A DNA stretch of 64,000 bases from an uncultured bacterium (GTDB lineage Bacteria; Bacillota; Clostridia; Oscillospirales; Oscillospiraceae), in contig CAMCCC010000003.1 of the NCBI GenBank assembly GCA_945873205.1, positions 62,001 through 126,000 on the forward strand. The letters are read 5' to 3'. Below the pieces are notes generated by a model, which was not told the DNA's origin, did no database searches, and saw nothing but the letters and a program-made list of their open reading frames with translations. A program made the position numbers and the translations under genes. Below are positions 25,616 through 33,693 of the stretch, one piece after another (position 1 is the first letter of the stretch; every line of letters begins with the position of its first letter).

Positions 25616-25890
25616 GCGCCGCCCGCTTTTATCTGCTCTGGCTCTGTGTCATGAGCGTCATCACATTTTTTGTCATGGGCAGCGATAAACGCCGGGCAAA
25701 ACAGGGCGCAAGGCGGGTGCCGGAGGCCCGGCTGTTCCTGCTGGCCCTGCTGGGCGGCGGCGTGGGCGGCCTTCTGGGGATGTACGTCTTTCGTCACAAG
25801 ACCCGGCACCTGCAATTTGCCCTCGGCTTTCCCCTGATCGCCGCGGTCCAGGTTCTGGCGGCTTTGTACCTGTTGCGGATTGTTGGATAA
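25612..25890 (+). CDS. DUF1294 family small membrane protein
   Basis: 92 residues with three hydrophobic segments. The stretch VMGSDKRRAKQGARRVPEARLF followed by LLGGGVGGLLGMYVFRHKT is the DUF1294 signature. Function is unknown. The ATG overlaps the ygiQ stop (ATGA), so translation is coupled. It ends the four-gene run and is followed by a strong terminator. Confidence 0.9.
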   Translation: MSAARFYLLWLCVMSVITFFVMGSDKRRAKQGARRVPEARLFLLALLGGGVGGLLGMYVFRHKTRHLQFALGFPLIAAVQVLAALYLLRIVG

Positions 25891-25929
25891 AGATAAAACA
25901 GAGGCTCCGATGAGCCTCTGTTTTATCTT
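25890..25929. terminator. Terminator between DUF1294 and DUF378 genes
   Basis: Perfect 18-bp stem (25890-25907 with 25912-25929) with a four-base loop; its own ends carry the A/T tracts. It overlaps the DUF1294 stop codon and serves both convergent genes. Confidence 0.85.
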
Positions 25930-25933
25930 GTGT

Positions 25934-26146
25934 TTATACGTTGTCGTCGGTGATTGCGTCGCTTCGGAAAAGCAGGGAAATGCACCACAGGGATGCCAGT
26001 CCCACCAGAGTATAGATCACACGGCTGACTGTTGCGGTCTGACCGCCGAAGATCCACGCTACAATATCGAAGCGAAACAGTCCCACGCTGCCCCAGTTAA
26101 TGCCGCCAATGATGGCCAGCACCAGGGCGATCCGATCCATGATCAT
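25934..26146 (-). CDS. DUF378 family small membrane protein
   Basis: 70 residues with two membrane helices. The sequence ALVLAIIGGINWGSVGLF and the later VYTLVG-like stretch (VIYTLVGLASLW) are the DUF378 pattern. Function is unknown. AGAGGAG lies eight bases before the ATG at 26146; the longer frame from 26164 overlaps that ribosome site and is not favoured. Confidence 0.88.
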   Translation of the reverse strand: MIMDRIALVLAIIGGINWGSVGLFRFDIVAWIFGGQTATVSRVIYTLVGLASLWCISLLFRSDAITDDNV

Positions 26147-26164
26147 GAACCTTACTCCTCTCAA

Positions 26165-26474
26165 ATGGTTTCCCTGCTATTGTAACCCCAAATGAGAAAA
26201 TTATGCATTCGACAAAACTAGTGCCCGGTCCCCGTTCTTCGCTCTTTACAAATTTGAAGAAAAGGATTATCCTACAATCACAGCTTATCCAATTGGTCTT
26301 TCAATCGAAAGATCACGGCTCATATCTTTATCCCACAACCCTGTTTGGCGGACTGATTTTCAGTCCGCCGCTTTTTTTCTATGCGTTTGCATAACGAAAA
26401 AGTGTACTGTAGATTTTTCCCGAAACATGGTTTATAATTCTGATAGGAAATCATTGAGAGGCAGGAGTATAGCC
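26165..26474. other. Intergenic region with terminator-like hairpin and a weak promoter
   Basis: No gene is seen in this 310-base, relatively AT-rich stretch. It holds a clean hairpin with T tract (26347-26378) and a TATAAT at 26433-26438 without a good -35 box, which could drive the flavoprotein gene. The hairpin has no obvious upstream gene on the plus strand. Confidence 0.6.
26347..26378 (+). terminator. Orphan terminator
   Basis: GGCGGACTGA pairs with TCAGTCCGCC around TTT, followed by seven T. No annotated plus-strand gene precedes it, so a short RNA or leader may end here. Confidence 0.65.
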
Positions 26475-27815
26475 ATGAAGATCTGCGTCATTAACGGCTC
26501 CCCCCGGGGCAAGAACAGCGTCACCTTGCAGACCGTTTTATATCTGGAAAAGCGCTTTCCCCAGCATGAATTTGATTTTCTCAACGCAGGCGCCGGCATC
26601 CAGAGCTTTGAGCGGGATATGAGCGGTGCGGTGGAGGCCATCCGCTCGGCGGAATTGCTGCTGTTCTCCTACCCGGTTTATACCTTCCTGGCCCCCTCCC
26701 AGCTGCACCGCTTCCTGGAGCTGATGAAGCGCAGCGGCGCGGACTTTAAAGATATTTATGCCACCCAGCTGACCACCTCCAAGCACTTCTTCGACGTCAC
26801 CGCCCACCGCTGTCTGGAGGAAAACTGCCGGGACATGGGTATGCGCGTCATCCACGGCCTTTCTGCCGATATGGAAGACCTGCTGACGGAGCAGGGCCGC
26901 CGGGAGGCGGAGGATTTTCTCCGCTACGCGGTCTACTGTGTGGAAAACGGAGTGTATGAGCCGGCGCCTGCCGCCATGCCTGCGCCTGCCCGCCCCGCCT
27001 ATGTTCAGACGCTCAGTCCCGGTGTAAAGCCGGAGGACTTTGACACCGTCATCGTGGGCGACCTGCAGGAAGAGGATGCCAGTCTGCGGGCCATGATCAA
27101 GGATTTCCGCGCCCTCTATCCCTACCGGACCCGCTTTGTGAACCTGGCGGACTTCCCCTTCCAGGGCGGCTGCCTGGGCTGCTTTGGCTGCGCCGCCGAT
27201 GGCCGCTGCATTCAGAAGGACGGCTTTGACGCCTTCCTGCGGGAGAACATCCAGAACGCCGATGCCATCATCTACGCCTTCACCCTCCGAGACCACAGCA
27301 TGGGCAGCCGCTTCAAGATGTACGATGACCGGCAGTTCTGCAACGGCCACCGCACCGTCACCGAGGGCAAGCCTTTTGCCTATATCGTCAACGGCGATTA
27401 CGAGGCGGAGGAGAACCTGAAAACCGTCATCGAGGCCCGGGCCCAGGTGGGCCACAATTTCCTGGCCGGCGTGGGCTATGACCTGCCCAGCATGGAAGCT
27501 GCCGCCAAGCGCCTGGCCTACGCGCTGGAGAACCGCTATGTGCCGCCCCGGAACTTCTACGGCGTAGGCGGCATGAAGATTTTCCGGGATCTGATCTGGC
27601 TCATGCGGGGCATCATGAAGGCCGACCATGACTACTACAAGGCCCATGGGCTTTACGATTTCCCCCAGAAGCACCGGGGCCGGATGCTGGCCATGAGCCT
27701 GCTGGGCGCCCTGATGCGCAGCGGCGCCGCCGGGGACAAGGTGCGCGCCAAATTCAACCAGGGCATGATGGCCCCCTACAAAAAGCTGCTGGAGCGCACC
27801 CGCAGCAGCAAATGA
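26475..27815 (+). CDS. Tandem flavodoxin-fold NAD(P)H oxidoreductase
   Basis: 446 residues holding two NADPH-dependent FMN reductase-like domains. The first begins MKICVINGSPRGKNSVT, the FMN-phosphate loop. The second begins near residue 195 (FDTVIVGDLQEEDASL) and has a Cys-rich loop GGCLGCFGCAADGRC like that of iron-sulfur flavoproteins. The second domain lacks a clear N-terminal phosphate loop, so only one may bind FMN. An upstream in-frame ATG at 26427 exists, but AGGAG eight bases before the ATG at 26475 decides the start. Role: cytosolic electron transfer or quinone/disulfide reduction, inferred. Confidence 0.83.
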   Translation: MKICVINGSPRGKNSVTLQTVLYLEKRFPQHEFDFLNAGAGIQSFERDMSGAVEAIRSAELLLFSYPVYTFLAPSQLHRFLELMKRSGADFKDIYATQLTTSKHFFDVTAHRCLEENCRDMGMRVIHGLSADMEDLLTEQGRREAEDFLRYAVYCVENGVYEPAPAAMPAPARPAYVQTLSPGVKPEDFDTVIVGDLQEEDASLRAMIKDFRALYPYRTRFVNLADFPFQGGCLGCFGCAADGRCIQKDGFDAFLRENIQNADAIIYAFTLRDHSMGSRFKMYDDRQFCNGHRTVTEGKPFAYIVNGDYEAEENLKTVIEARAQVGHNFLAGVGYDLPSMEAAAKRLAYALENRYVPPRNFYGVGGMKIFRDLIWLMRGIMKADHDYYKAHGLYDFPQKHRGRMLAMSLLGALMRSGAAGDKVRAKFNQGMMAPYKKLLERTRSSK

Positions 27816-27876
27816 GGGAACAAAAACCGCCGGTGTCCGTCCCTGATACTATCAGAAAAAACAGCGAGGAACTGCC

Positions 27877-28743
27877 ATGAGCGTTTTTGCCCTTAAAATT
27901 CTGGCCCTGACCGCCATGATCATTGACCATACGGGCTACTTTCTCCGGGCCAACAGCCTGATTGCCTATGATCCCTATAACCTGATGCGCGCCATCGGCC
28001 GCATTGCCTTCCCCATCTACTGCTTTCTGCTGGTCAACGGCTTTGACAAGAGCTCCAACCGGCGGCGCTATCTCTCCCGGCTGCTGCTTTTTGCCGCCCT
28101 GTCCCAGATCCCCTATACCCTGCTCTTTGATTACGGTAGCAGCTTTTCCCTGGCCCAGCCGGTTCTCAGCCTGGGTCTGGCCGAAAACGGCATTATTTGC
28201 ATCGCCGTGGCCCTCTGCGCGCTGGTGGCCTATGCCCTCCTGCCGGGGATGGACAGAGGCTTTGTCTGTCTGGCCCTGTTTTTCCTCTGCGGCACGCTGC
28301 GCTTATCCCTGTTCGGGGTGGAGCTGCTGGGGGCGGAGCTGAACGTGTTCTACACCCTCTCCTTCGGCCTTGCCGCCATGATGGTCCTGGAGGGGCTGGT
28401 CTATGCCGATGTGCCCCTGCAAAAGCTCCTGCCCGCCGCGCTGATCCTTGTGGTTTCCATCCTGCTCTTCCAGCCGGCGGCGGACTATGCCTGGCAGGGT
28501 CTGGCCCTGATCGCCGCCCTCTGGCTCTGCCGCCGCAGCCGCCCGGCCCAGGCGGCGGTTATGGCCCTCTGGTGCTGGTGGATGTATTGGCCCGGGACAC
28601 CTGTTCGCTTTTACTTCTCCCTGCTGTCCCTGCTGCCGGTGCTGCTGTACAACGGGAAAAAAGGCCCCGGCCTCAAGCTGGGCTTTTACGCCGCCTACCC
28701 GCTCCATTTGCTGGTCCTGGGGCTGTGCAATCTCTTGCTATAA
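27877..28743 (+). CDS. TraX family membrane protein
   Basis: Polytopic protein of 288 residues with about eight hydrophobic segments. The stretches LKILALTAMIIDHTG at the start, IGRIAFPIYCFLLVNGF and RRRYLSRLLLFAALSQIPY match the TraX family, which includes the F-plasmid pilin acetylase and chromosomal relatives with acyltransferase-like folds. No conjugation genes are near, so this is a chromosomal homologue of unknown role, perhaps surface acylation. A moderate ribosome site (GCGAGGA) precedes the ATG. Confidence 0.9.
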   Translation: MSVFALKILALTAMIIDHTGYFLRANSLIAYDPYNLMRAIGRIAFPIYCFLLVNGFDKSSNRRRYLSRLLLFAALSQIPYTLLFDYGSSFSLAQPVLSLGLAENGIICIAVALCALVAYALLPGMDRGFVCLALFFLCGTLRLSLFGVELLGAELNVFYTLSFGLAAMMVLEGLVYADVPLQKLLPAALILVVSILLFQPAADYAWQGLALIAALWLCRRSRPAQAAVMALWCWWMYWPGTPVRFYFSLLSLLPVLLYNGKKGPGLKLGFYAAYPLHLLVLGLCNLLL

Positions 28744-28769
28744 TTTTCGCAGAAATTTCATAAAAGCTG

Positions 28770-28799
28770 TTGACATTGGCCGTATAAATGTGGTATTAT
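28770..28799 (+). promoter_or_regulatory. Promoter of the five-tRNA operon
   Basis: Perfect TTGACA (28770-28775), 18 bases, TATTAT (28794-28799), 26 bases before tRNA-Gly. Confidence 0.75.
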
Positions 28800-28825
28800 C
28801 TCATGGCTGAATAGGGAACGGCCTT

Positions 28826-28899
28826 GCGGGTGTAGTTCAATGGTAGAACACCAGCCTTCCAAGCTGGATACGTGGGTTCGATTCCCATCACCCGCTCCA
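28826..28899 (+). tRNA. tRNA-Gly (anticodon TCC)
   Basis: Acceptor GCGGGTG with CACCCGC, anticodon stem CCAGC/GCTGG around CTTCCAA, T-arm GGGTTCGATTCC, encoded CCA. 74 nt. Confidence 0.95.
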
Positions 28900-28929
28900 C
28901 CTCTGTGGCTGCGGGTGCGGAAGTCATAC

Positions 28930-29006
28930 GCGCCAATAGCTCAGCAGGATAGAGCAACTGCCTTCTAAGCAGTAGGTCGGGGGTTCGAATCCCTCTTGGC
29001 GTGCCA
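28930..29006 (+). tRNA. tRNA-Arg (anticodon TCT)
   Basis: Acceptor GCGCCAA with TTGGCGT (terminal wobble), anticodon stem ACTGC/GCAGT around CTTCTAA, encoded CCA. 77 nt. Confidence 0.94.
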
Positions 29007-29018
29007 AAATTTAATTAT

Positions 29019-29095
29019 GGTGGGATTAGCTCAGTTGGCAGAGCACCGGATTGTGGTTCCGGGTGTCGTGGGTTCGAGCCCCATATCCCACCCCA
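29019..29095 (+). tRNA. tRNA-His (anticodon GTG)
   Basis: Acceptor GTGGGAT with ATCCCAC, an extra 5' G at 29019 facing C73 as typical for tRNA-His, anticodon loop TTGTGGT, encoded CCA. Confidence 0.94.
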
Positions 29096-29138
29096 CATAA
29101 ACAACAAGAGGCCGGCTCGCCGGTCTCAGTTTATAAAA

Positions 29139-29212
29139 TGGGATGTAGTGTAATGGTAACACACCGGACTTTGACTCCGATATAGTGGGTTCGAGTCCCG
29201 CCATCCCAGCCA
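29139..29212 (+). tRNA. tRNA-Gln (anticodon TTG)
   Basis: Acceptor TGGGATG with CATCCCA, anticodon stem CCGGA/TCCGA around CTTTGAC, encoded CCA. 74 nt. Confidence 0.93.
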
Positions 29213-29254
29213 CGTCGCTTCCCTTCTTCCGATTCCGGAGAAGCTGATATATCC

Positions 29255-29330
29255 GCCCCAGTAGCTCAGTAGGCAGAGCACCTGCCTTTTAAGCAGGGTG
29301 TCCGGGGTTCGAATCCCCGCTGGAGCACCA
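29255..29330 (+). tRNA. tRNA-Lys (anticodon TTT)
   Basis: Anticodon stem CCTGC/GCAGG around CTTTTAA, T-arm GGGTTCGAATCC, encoded CCA. The acceptor GCCCCAG faces CTGGAGC and so carries one C-A mismatch at the third pair. Confidence 0.93.
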
Positions 29331-29332
29331 AA

Positions 29333-29372
29333 AAAGTTCCGAAAATCATTGGTTTTCGGAACTTTCTTTTTT
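29333..29372 (+). terminator. Terminator of the tRNA operon
   Basis: AAAGTTCCGAAAA pairs with TTTTCGGAACTTT around a seven-base loop, followed by CTTTTTT. Confidence 0.85.
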
Positions 29373-29706
29373 ATTTTCTTCAAAATAGTTCTGTTTTTAA
29401 TTTTCCCAAATCCCCCCCGACCCAAAAGTGGAAAGCTGTGGAAACGCCAGGAAAATGCCAAACCAGCAAACCACTCCACGCCCCGTTCCTCTCCACCGGC
29501 AAAACAATCTCCCTCGCGCTCAAACCGAACCCCTTGGCCCTCCTTTGACCTCGGCCCACGGTATTCCCTCGCCCGCTCCCCTATTCTTTGTTTTCTGCGA
29601 CGCATTTGTTGAGGGGCCCACCCGGTTCTTTATAGCAATAAAGTTCACCCCGCAAAAATTGTGGGGTGAGCTTTATCGTGAAGCAGAACTTTTCAACTTC
29701 CGTTGT
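29373..29706. other. Intergenic region, no gene seen
   Basis: About 330 bases without a convincing frame. A C-rich, purine-poor stretch (29410-29600) is followed by a hairpin (AAAGTTCACCCC with GGGGTGAGCTTT, about 29640-29674) that may end the minus-strand DUF4179 gene. I found no tRNA-end repeat that would mark an attachment site. Confidence 0.5.
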
Positions 29707-30750
29707 TCATTTGCGTTGGAACACAAGGTCGCCGATCAATTGTTTGTCCCAATCATAGTAGTGCATGGTCAATGTGTCCCTGGCCTGGCCTTCGCCCATT
29801 GTAAGCCGGGCATATTCGGTACCGTCCTCGGCGGTGAAGCCCAGGGCGCCCTGACCTCGGAAGTCAATCTCCTCGCCGTTAAAGAACATGACATTGTAAT
29901 ATGCTTTCATGTCCGTAATCTCGATGGGATATTGAATGCTCAGGCCCAGGGGTGTTTCCGTAAGCACCGCCTCGCCCGCATGTATGCCCGGTATGGCGTC
30001 CGGATCAATGGGGGTGTAGACCCCCAGGGTTTTGGCGCTTCCCGCCTGCAGGCTAAGCGGCAGCTCAACCCGCTCCGGCTCCTCAGTCCCGGCCACATGG
30101 GCGATGACCGCACAAGTTGTTTCAATGGAATTAAATTGCCTGCTTTTTTCCGCGCTGTACATGATCAGCAGCTCATGATCCGAAACATTTTCAAAGTGAA
30201 CGGAGGCAGAATCAACGCCGGCTTTTTCATCGTTGATGCCGAGGTTCATCAGCAACAGCTCCTTGTCTTTCTTCGCAGCGTATTCTGACAGGGTGCCATC
30301 ATAGTCGAACCCACAGTTTGAGGCGGGAAGATCCCCGTCAGCATCCGTAGCCACCGGAATGTACCGGTCATTGCAGGTCACGCTGGCTGTAAGAATCAGT
30401 TTTGAATCATCACAATAGGTTTCGACAATCCGGCAAGTCCAGTCCTCTGTCTGGGCAACCTCGTCCCGGCTTTCAATCTTCTCCGCGGCCTCTGCCGGGA
30501 AGGCACGATGCTCGTAATTGGTCTTGGGCCACAGATCCCCGATTCCGCCGAAGGCCACAGCATAGGCGCTGATTCCAAAGGCCAGCAGCATTGCAGCGAC
30601 GGCTGCAATCATCAGTACCTTTCTTACCCTGACATGGGCGACGGCTTGTTTTCTTCCGGCCTTCATGTATCCAAGGGCATAGCTCGTCTTTTCCACTTTG
30701 CCCGGATCAATCTCTCCGATGGCTTTGATCAGTCGTTCAGAATTGTACAT
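29707..30750 (-). CDS. DUF4179-like membrane protein, probable anti-sigma factor
   Basis: 347 residues. An N-terminal cytosolic part of about 45 residues (MYNSERLIKAIGEIDPGKVE) precedes one membrane helix (VLMIAAVAAMLLAFGISAYAVA) and a large extracellular domain with repeated beta-like stretches. This layout and its position right behind an ECF sigma gene fit DUF4179/RsgI-type anti-sigma factors that hold the sigma factor until an outside signal. Its start overlaps the sigma gene's end by 22 bases, so the two are coupled. The signal sensed is unknown. Confidence 0.78.
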   Translation of the reverse strand: MYNSERLIKAIGEIDPGKVEKTSYALGYMKAGRKQAVAHVRVRKVLMIAAVAAMLLAFGISAYAVAFGGIGDLWPKTNYEHRAFPAEAAEKIESRDEVAQTEDWTCRIVETYCDDSKLILTASVTCNDRYIPVATDADGDLPASNCGFDYDGTLSEYAAKKDKELLLMNLGINDEKAGVDSASVHFENVSDHELLIMYSAEKSRQFNSIETTCAVIAHVAGTEEPERVELPLSLQAGSAKTLGVYTPIDPDAIPGIHAGEAVLTETPLGLSIQYPIEITDMKAYYNVMFFNGEEIDFRGQGALGFTAEDGTEYARLTMGEGQARDTLTMHYYDWDKQLIGDLVFQRK

Positions 30751-31301
30751 AAGCCCTCCTGCAAAAGATAGTTTTTCAGCTTTTCTCTGGTATGTTTCAG
30801 TGTTGCATTGATCTTGCTTCGGCTGCAGCCCTGCTTCCGGGCAATTTCCCGTTCGCTGGCCAGAAACCAGTATCTGCCGATGAAGGCAAGCTGCTCCTCG
30901 TCAGGAAGCCGATCGACGAAGCGGTTGATCGCTTCTGAAAGTTCCTTCTCCTCCAGCTCTTTTTCAATACAATAGCCAGAGGGTACGCAGTCATCCAACT
31001 CCTCCAGGGCCAGTTCCGCTTCCCCACCGCCGCGCTTCTTCGCGGTTCTGTAGACAATCTTCTGCAGCGCAAAATTGCGAGTGATTTTGGCGAGATAAGG
31101 ATTGAGACGGCTGGGCCGGTTGTTGGGCATGGAGTTCCATGCGGCAAGCCATGTGTCATTGACGCACTCCTCCGAATCCTGGCTGTCTCCGAGAATGTTG
31201 TATGCCACAATGCGGCAATACTGGCCGTACTTTTTGGCAGTCTCGGAAATGGCCCGTTCCGAACGCTGCCAGTATAGTTCAACGATTTCTCTGTCGTTCA
31301 T
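30729..31301 (-). CDS. ECF-type RNA polymerase sigma factor
   Basis: 190-residue sigma-70 family protein. Region 2 shows YNILGDSQDSEECVNDTWLAAWNSMP, and region 4 shows a helix-turn-helix around SEREIARKQGCSRSKINATLKHTREKL. The lengths fit the short ECF class, with an acidic linker (about 95-120). It is the first gene of a two-gene minus-strand unit with its likely anti-sigma partner. The -35/-10 of its own promoter was not recognised, as expected if it is autoregulated by its own sigma specificity (inference). Confidence 0.9.
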   Translation of the reverse strand: MNDREIVELYWQRSERAISETAKKYGQYCRIVAYNILGDSQDSEECVNDTWLAAWNSMPNNRPSRLNPYLAKITRNFALQKIVYRTAKKRGGGEAELALEELDDCVPSGYCIEKELEEKELSEAINRFVDRLPDEEQLAFIGRYWFLASEREIARKQGCSRSKINATLKHTREKLKNYLLQEGLCTILND

Positions 31302-31401
31302 GCATCTTCTCCTTTCTGTTGAAGGCCTTCACTTATATAAATCAAAATGATTCGGAGATTGCCATAATTTTTCATTCATTATAGCACAAAATAGCACAAA
31401 A

Positions 31402-31433
31402 AAGCCGCAGATGAATCCAGCGTCTGCGGCCTT
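31402..31433 (-). terminator. Hairpin with minus-strand T tract, without an obvious gene
   Basis: GCCGCAGA (31404-31411) pairs with TCTGCGGC (31423-31430); on the minus strand TTTTTT follows. No minus-strand gene ends here, so it may insulate the sigma operon from leftward transcription or be a leftover. Confidence 0.5.
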
Positions 31434-31493
31434 CATTATCACATCACCAGCTATTTTACTGCGAAAAAACTGTTGTTTATGCCAAACTGTTTA

Positions 31494-31522
31494 TTGACAA
31501 GGAACAGTTGTACGTGTATATT
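31494..31522 (+). promoter_or_regulatory. Promoter of the dsdA operon
   Basis: Perfect TTGACA (31494-31499), 17 bases, TATATT (31517-31522), 50 bases before dsdA. Confidence 0.8.
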
Positions 31523-31532
31523 GTACATATAC
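31516..31532. promoter_or_regulatory. Palindromic operator over the dsdA -10 box
   Basis: GTATATTGTACATATAC has six-base arms (GTATAT/ATATAC) and covers the -10 box. A looser TTGTA/TACAA symmetry widens it to 31508-31534. A repressor bound here would block the promoter. The XRE-cupin regulator at the operon's end is the natural candidate, by inference. Confidence 0.6.
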
Positions 31533-31572
31533 AAACAAAGTTTAAAAATACTGAACGCAAAGGAGGCTGGAT

Positions 31573-32892
31573 ATGAGAGATACCGCAGCTGTTGTTTCCG
31601 CTGTTTCGCAGGCGAAAGAAATGGTTTGGATTAACCCCAAGTATCTCATGTTTGAGCTTACAGATGCCCTGTGCCAGTTGGTCGTTTCGGATGAAGACAT
31701 AGATGATGCGGAAAAGAGACTGCAGCGATTTGCTCCGTTTATTCAGAAGAAGTTTCCCGAAACAGCTCCCACACATGGAATCATTGAATCAGAGCTTGTT
31801 GCCATCCCAATGATGCAGTCTGCCCTGGAAAAAGAGTACGGCGTTTCCATTCCAGGCAAGCTGCTGATGAAAATGGACAGCCATCTCCCGATTGCCGGCT
31901 CCGTAAAGGCCCGCGGCGGTATTTACGAAGTTCTCACGCATACTGAGAATCTGGCGCTGGCTAATGGGATGATCTCCAGAGATGAGTCCTATGAGAAGTT
32001 CGCTGATGATGAGCTGCAAAATTTCTTTCACGATTACACCATGCAGGTTGGTTCCACCGGCAATCTGGGAATTTCTGTCGGCATTATGAGCGCTGCCTTC
32101 GGATTTAATACCATCGTCCATATGTCAAAGGATGCGAAAGCGTGGAAAAAAAGCTTGCTGAGGTCCCACGGCGTTAAGGTTATTGAATACGATGACGACT
32201 ACGCGAAGGCTGTGGCAGAAGGGCGGCGCCAATCTGAGCTTAACCCGATGAGCTATTTTGTGGACGATGAAAAATCGGTGGACCTGTTTCTGGGATATGC
32301 AACCGCAGCAAAGAGACTGCAGAAGCAGTTGGACGAGAAAAACATCGTTGTGGATGAAGAACATCCTCTGCTCGTATATATCCCTGCGGGCATTGGGGGA
32401 GCCCCGGGGGGAATATCCTACGGGCTGAAAAGAGTCTACAAGGATAATGTTCATTGCTTCTTCTGCGAACCCACGCAATGGCCATCCGTATTGCTTGGAA
32501 TGGCTACCGGGAAAATGGAAAAGGCCAACATAAAGGACTATGGACTGACAGGCTCGACCCATGCGGACGGCTTGGCTTGTCCCAGTCCATCCAGCTTTGT
32601 CACCAGGATCATGATGAACTTATTGTCCGGAGATTTCACAGTGGAGGACGCGAAGCTCTATGATTTTCTTCGGCTTCTCTACAGGGCGGAAGGAAAAGAA
32701 ATTGAGCCCTCCAGCTGTGCAGCCTTCGTCGGTCCGCTCAGGCTTTTGGAGTTGGAAGATAGCAGAGAGTACTTATCCAGTCATGGCCTGACCCGGGAGA
32801 TACTCGATCACAGCACGCAAATCGTATGGGCAACCGGTGGAAGCATGGTTCCCGAAGAAGTCAAAAAACAGTATAGAAATACTTATCTGTGA
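31573..32892 (+). CDS. dsdA: D-serine ammonia-lyase
   Basis: PLP-dependent D-serine dehydratase of 439 residues, turning D-serine into pyruvate and ammonia in the cytosol. The Schiff-base lysine is Lys112 in the stretch HLPIAGSVKARGG. The PLP phosphate stretch GSTGNLGISVG and the C-terminal GLACPSPS/FVGP stretches are those of DsdA. Length matches the E. coli enzyme (about 440). AAAGGAGG lies before the ATG. It heads a five-gene same-strand group with two membrane proteins, an M81 peptidase and a regulator. Base composition is visibly more AT-rich than upstream housekeeping genes. Confidence 0.95.
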   Translation: MRDTAAVVSAVSQAKEMVWINPKYLMFELTDALCQLVVSDEDIDDAEKRLQRFAPFIQKKFPETAPTHGIIESELVAIPMMQSALEKEYGVSIPGKLLMKMDSHLPIAGSVKARGGIYEVLTHTENLALANGMISRDESYEKFADDELQNFFHDYTMQVGSTGNLGISVGIMSAAFGFNTIVHMSKDAKAWKKSLLRSHGVKVIEYDDDYAKAVAEGRRQSELNPMSYFVDDEKSVDLFLGYATAAKRLQKQLDEKNIVVDEEHPLLVYIPAGIGGAPGGISYGLKRVYKDNVHCFFCEPTQWPSVLLGMATGKMEKANIKDYGLTGSTHADGLACPSPSSFVTRIMMNLLSGDFTVEDAKLYDFLRLLYRAEGKEIEPSSCAAFVGPLRLLELEDSREYLSSHGLTREILDHSTQIVWATGGSMVPEEVKKQYRNTYL

Positions 32893-32970
32893 AAACGGGA
32901 AGGAGGTTAACAGAAAAGACAAGTATTTCAAAAAACGGAAATCAAATTTAAAAATGGGAGGAAGATTTTT

Positions 32971-33675
32971 ATGACAGGAAACGATCTCGCAAATAGCCCG
33001 ATATTATACATCTTGATTGCAATCGGACTTCTCTACATTATTGCATTTGCAATATTCAGCTTTATCAAGACAAAGAAGAAGTGCATTGAACTCGGTGTTT
33101 CTGAAAAGACCATTTCTGATGTTGTTAAAGCAACAGCAACAGCCTCAGTAGTGCCCAGTCTTGCAATTCTGCTCGGCTTCCTTACTCTGGCGGTTTCTCT
33201 CGGTCCTGTATGGCCTTGGTGGCGTCTATCCGTTATCGGCTCTCTTTCATATGAGATCATGGCAGCAGACTACACTGCCAAAGGCATCGGTGTTCCCCTG
33301 GCAGATATTCTGTCCTCTACCCCGGATGTCTTTGCCGCGGTTATGATCGTCATGACCTTTGGTGTTATTTTTGCGCCTTTGTTTGCAGCTGTCGTAGGTG
33401 AGAAATATTCCACCGGCGTTATGAAAGCAAAGAGCGGAACCAGTGATTGGGGCAGTATTCTTTCCACTACATTCTACATTGCCCTGTTTGCCGTTTATGT
33501 CCCCGTCCTGCTGTTCACGGATCTGCCCACTGCCCTTACGATGGCAACCAGCTTGTTCTTGACTGTGGTACTTGGCATTGCCGGAAAGAAGGTTCCCTGG
33601 CTTAACAACTTCACAATGGCAATAGTACTTATCTTGAGTATGGCATCCAGTATCCTTTGGGTACGACTGTTTTAA
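32971..33675 (+). CDS. DUF5058-like integral membrane protein
   Basis: 234 residues with six or so hydrophobic segments and no signal peptide. The opening NSPILYILIAIGLLYIIAFA and the loop KTKKKCIELGVSEKTISDVVK fit my recollection of DUF5058. Placement between D-serine ammonia-lyase and a second membrane protein suggests that the two form a transporter for the compound processed by the operon. That is context only. GGGAGGAAG precedes the ATG. The next gene starts 18 bases after its stop. Confidence 0.72.
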   Translation: MTGNDLANSPILYILIAIGLLYIIAFAIFSFIKTKKKCIELGVSEKTISDVVKATATASVVPSLAILLGFLTLAVSLGPVWPWWRLSVIGSLSYEIMAADYTAKGIGVPLADILSSTPDVFAAVMIVMTFGVIFAPLFAAVVGEKYSTGVMKAKSGTSDWGSILSTTFYIALFAVYVPVLLFTDLPTALTMATSLFLTVVLGIAGKKVPWLNNFTMAIVLILSMASSILWVRLF

Positions 33676-33693
33676 CGAGGGAGGTAACTTGTA

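Noticed and set aside
28744-29330. Attachment site at the tRNA operon
   Set aside because: tRNAs are common integration targets, but I found no direct repeat of a tRNA 3' end further right in the window.
29126-29605. 159-codon minus-strand frame across tRNA-Lys and tRNA-Gln
   Set aside because: Crosses two tRNA genes and a terminator; translated tRNA sequence mimics a protein.
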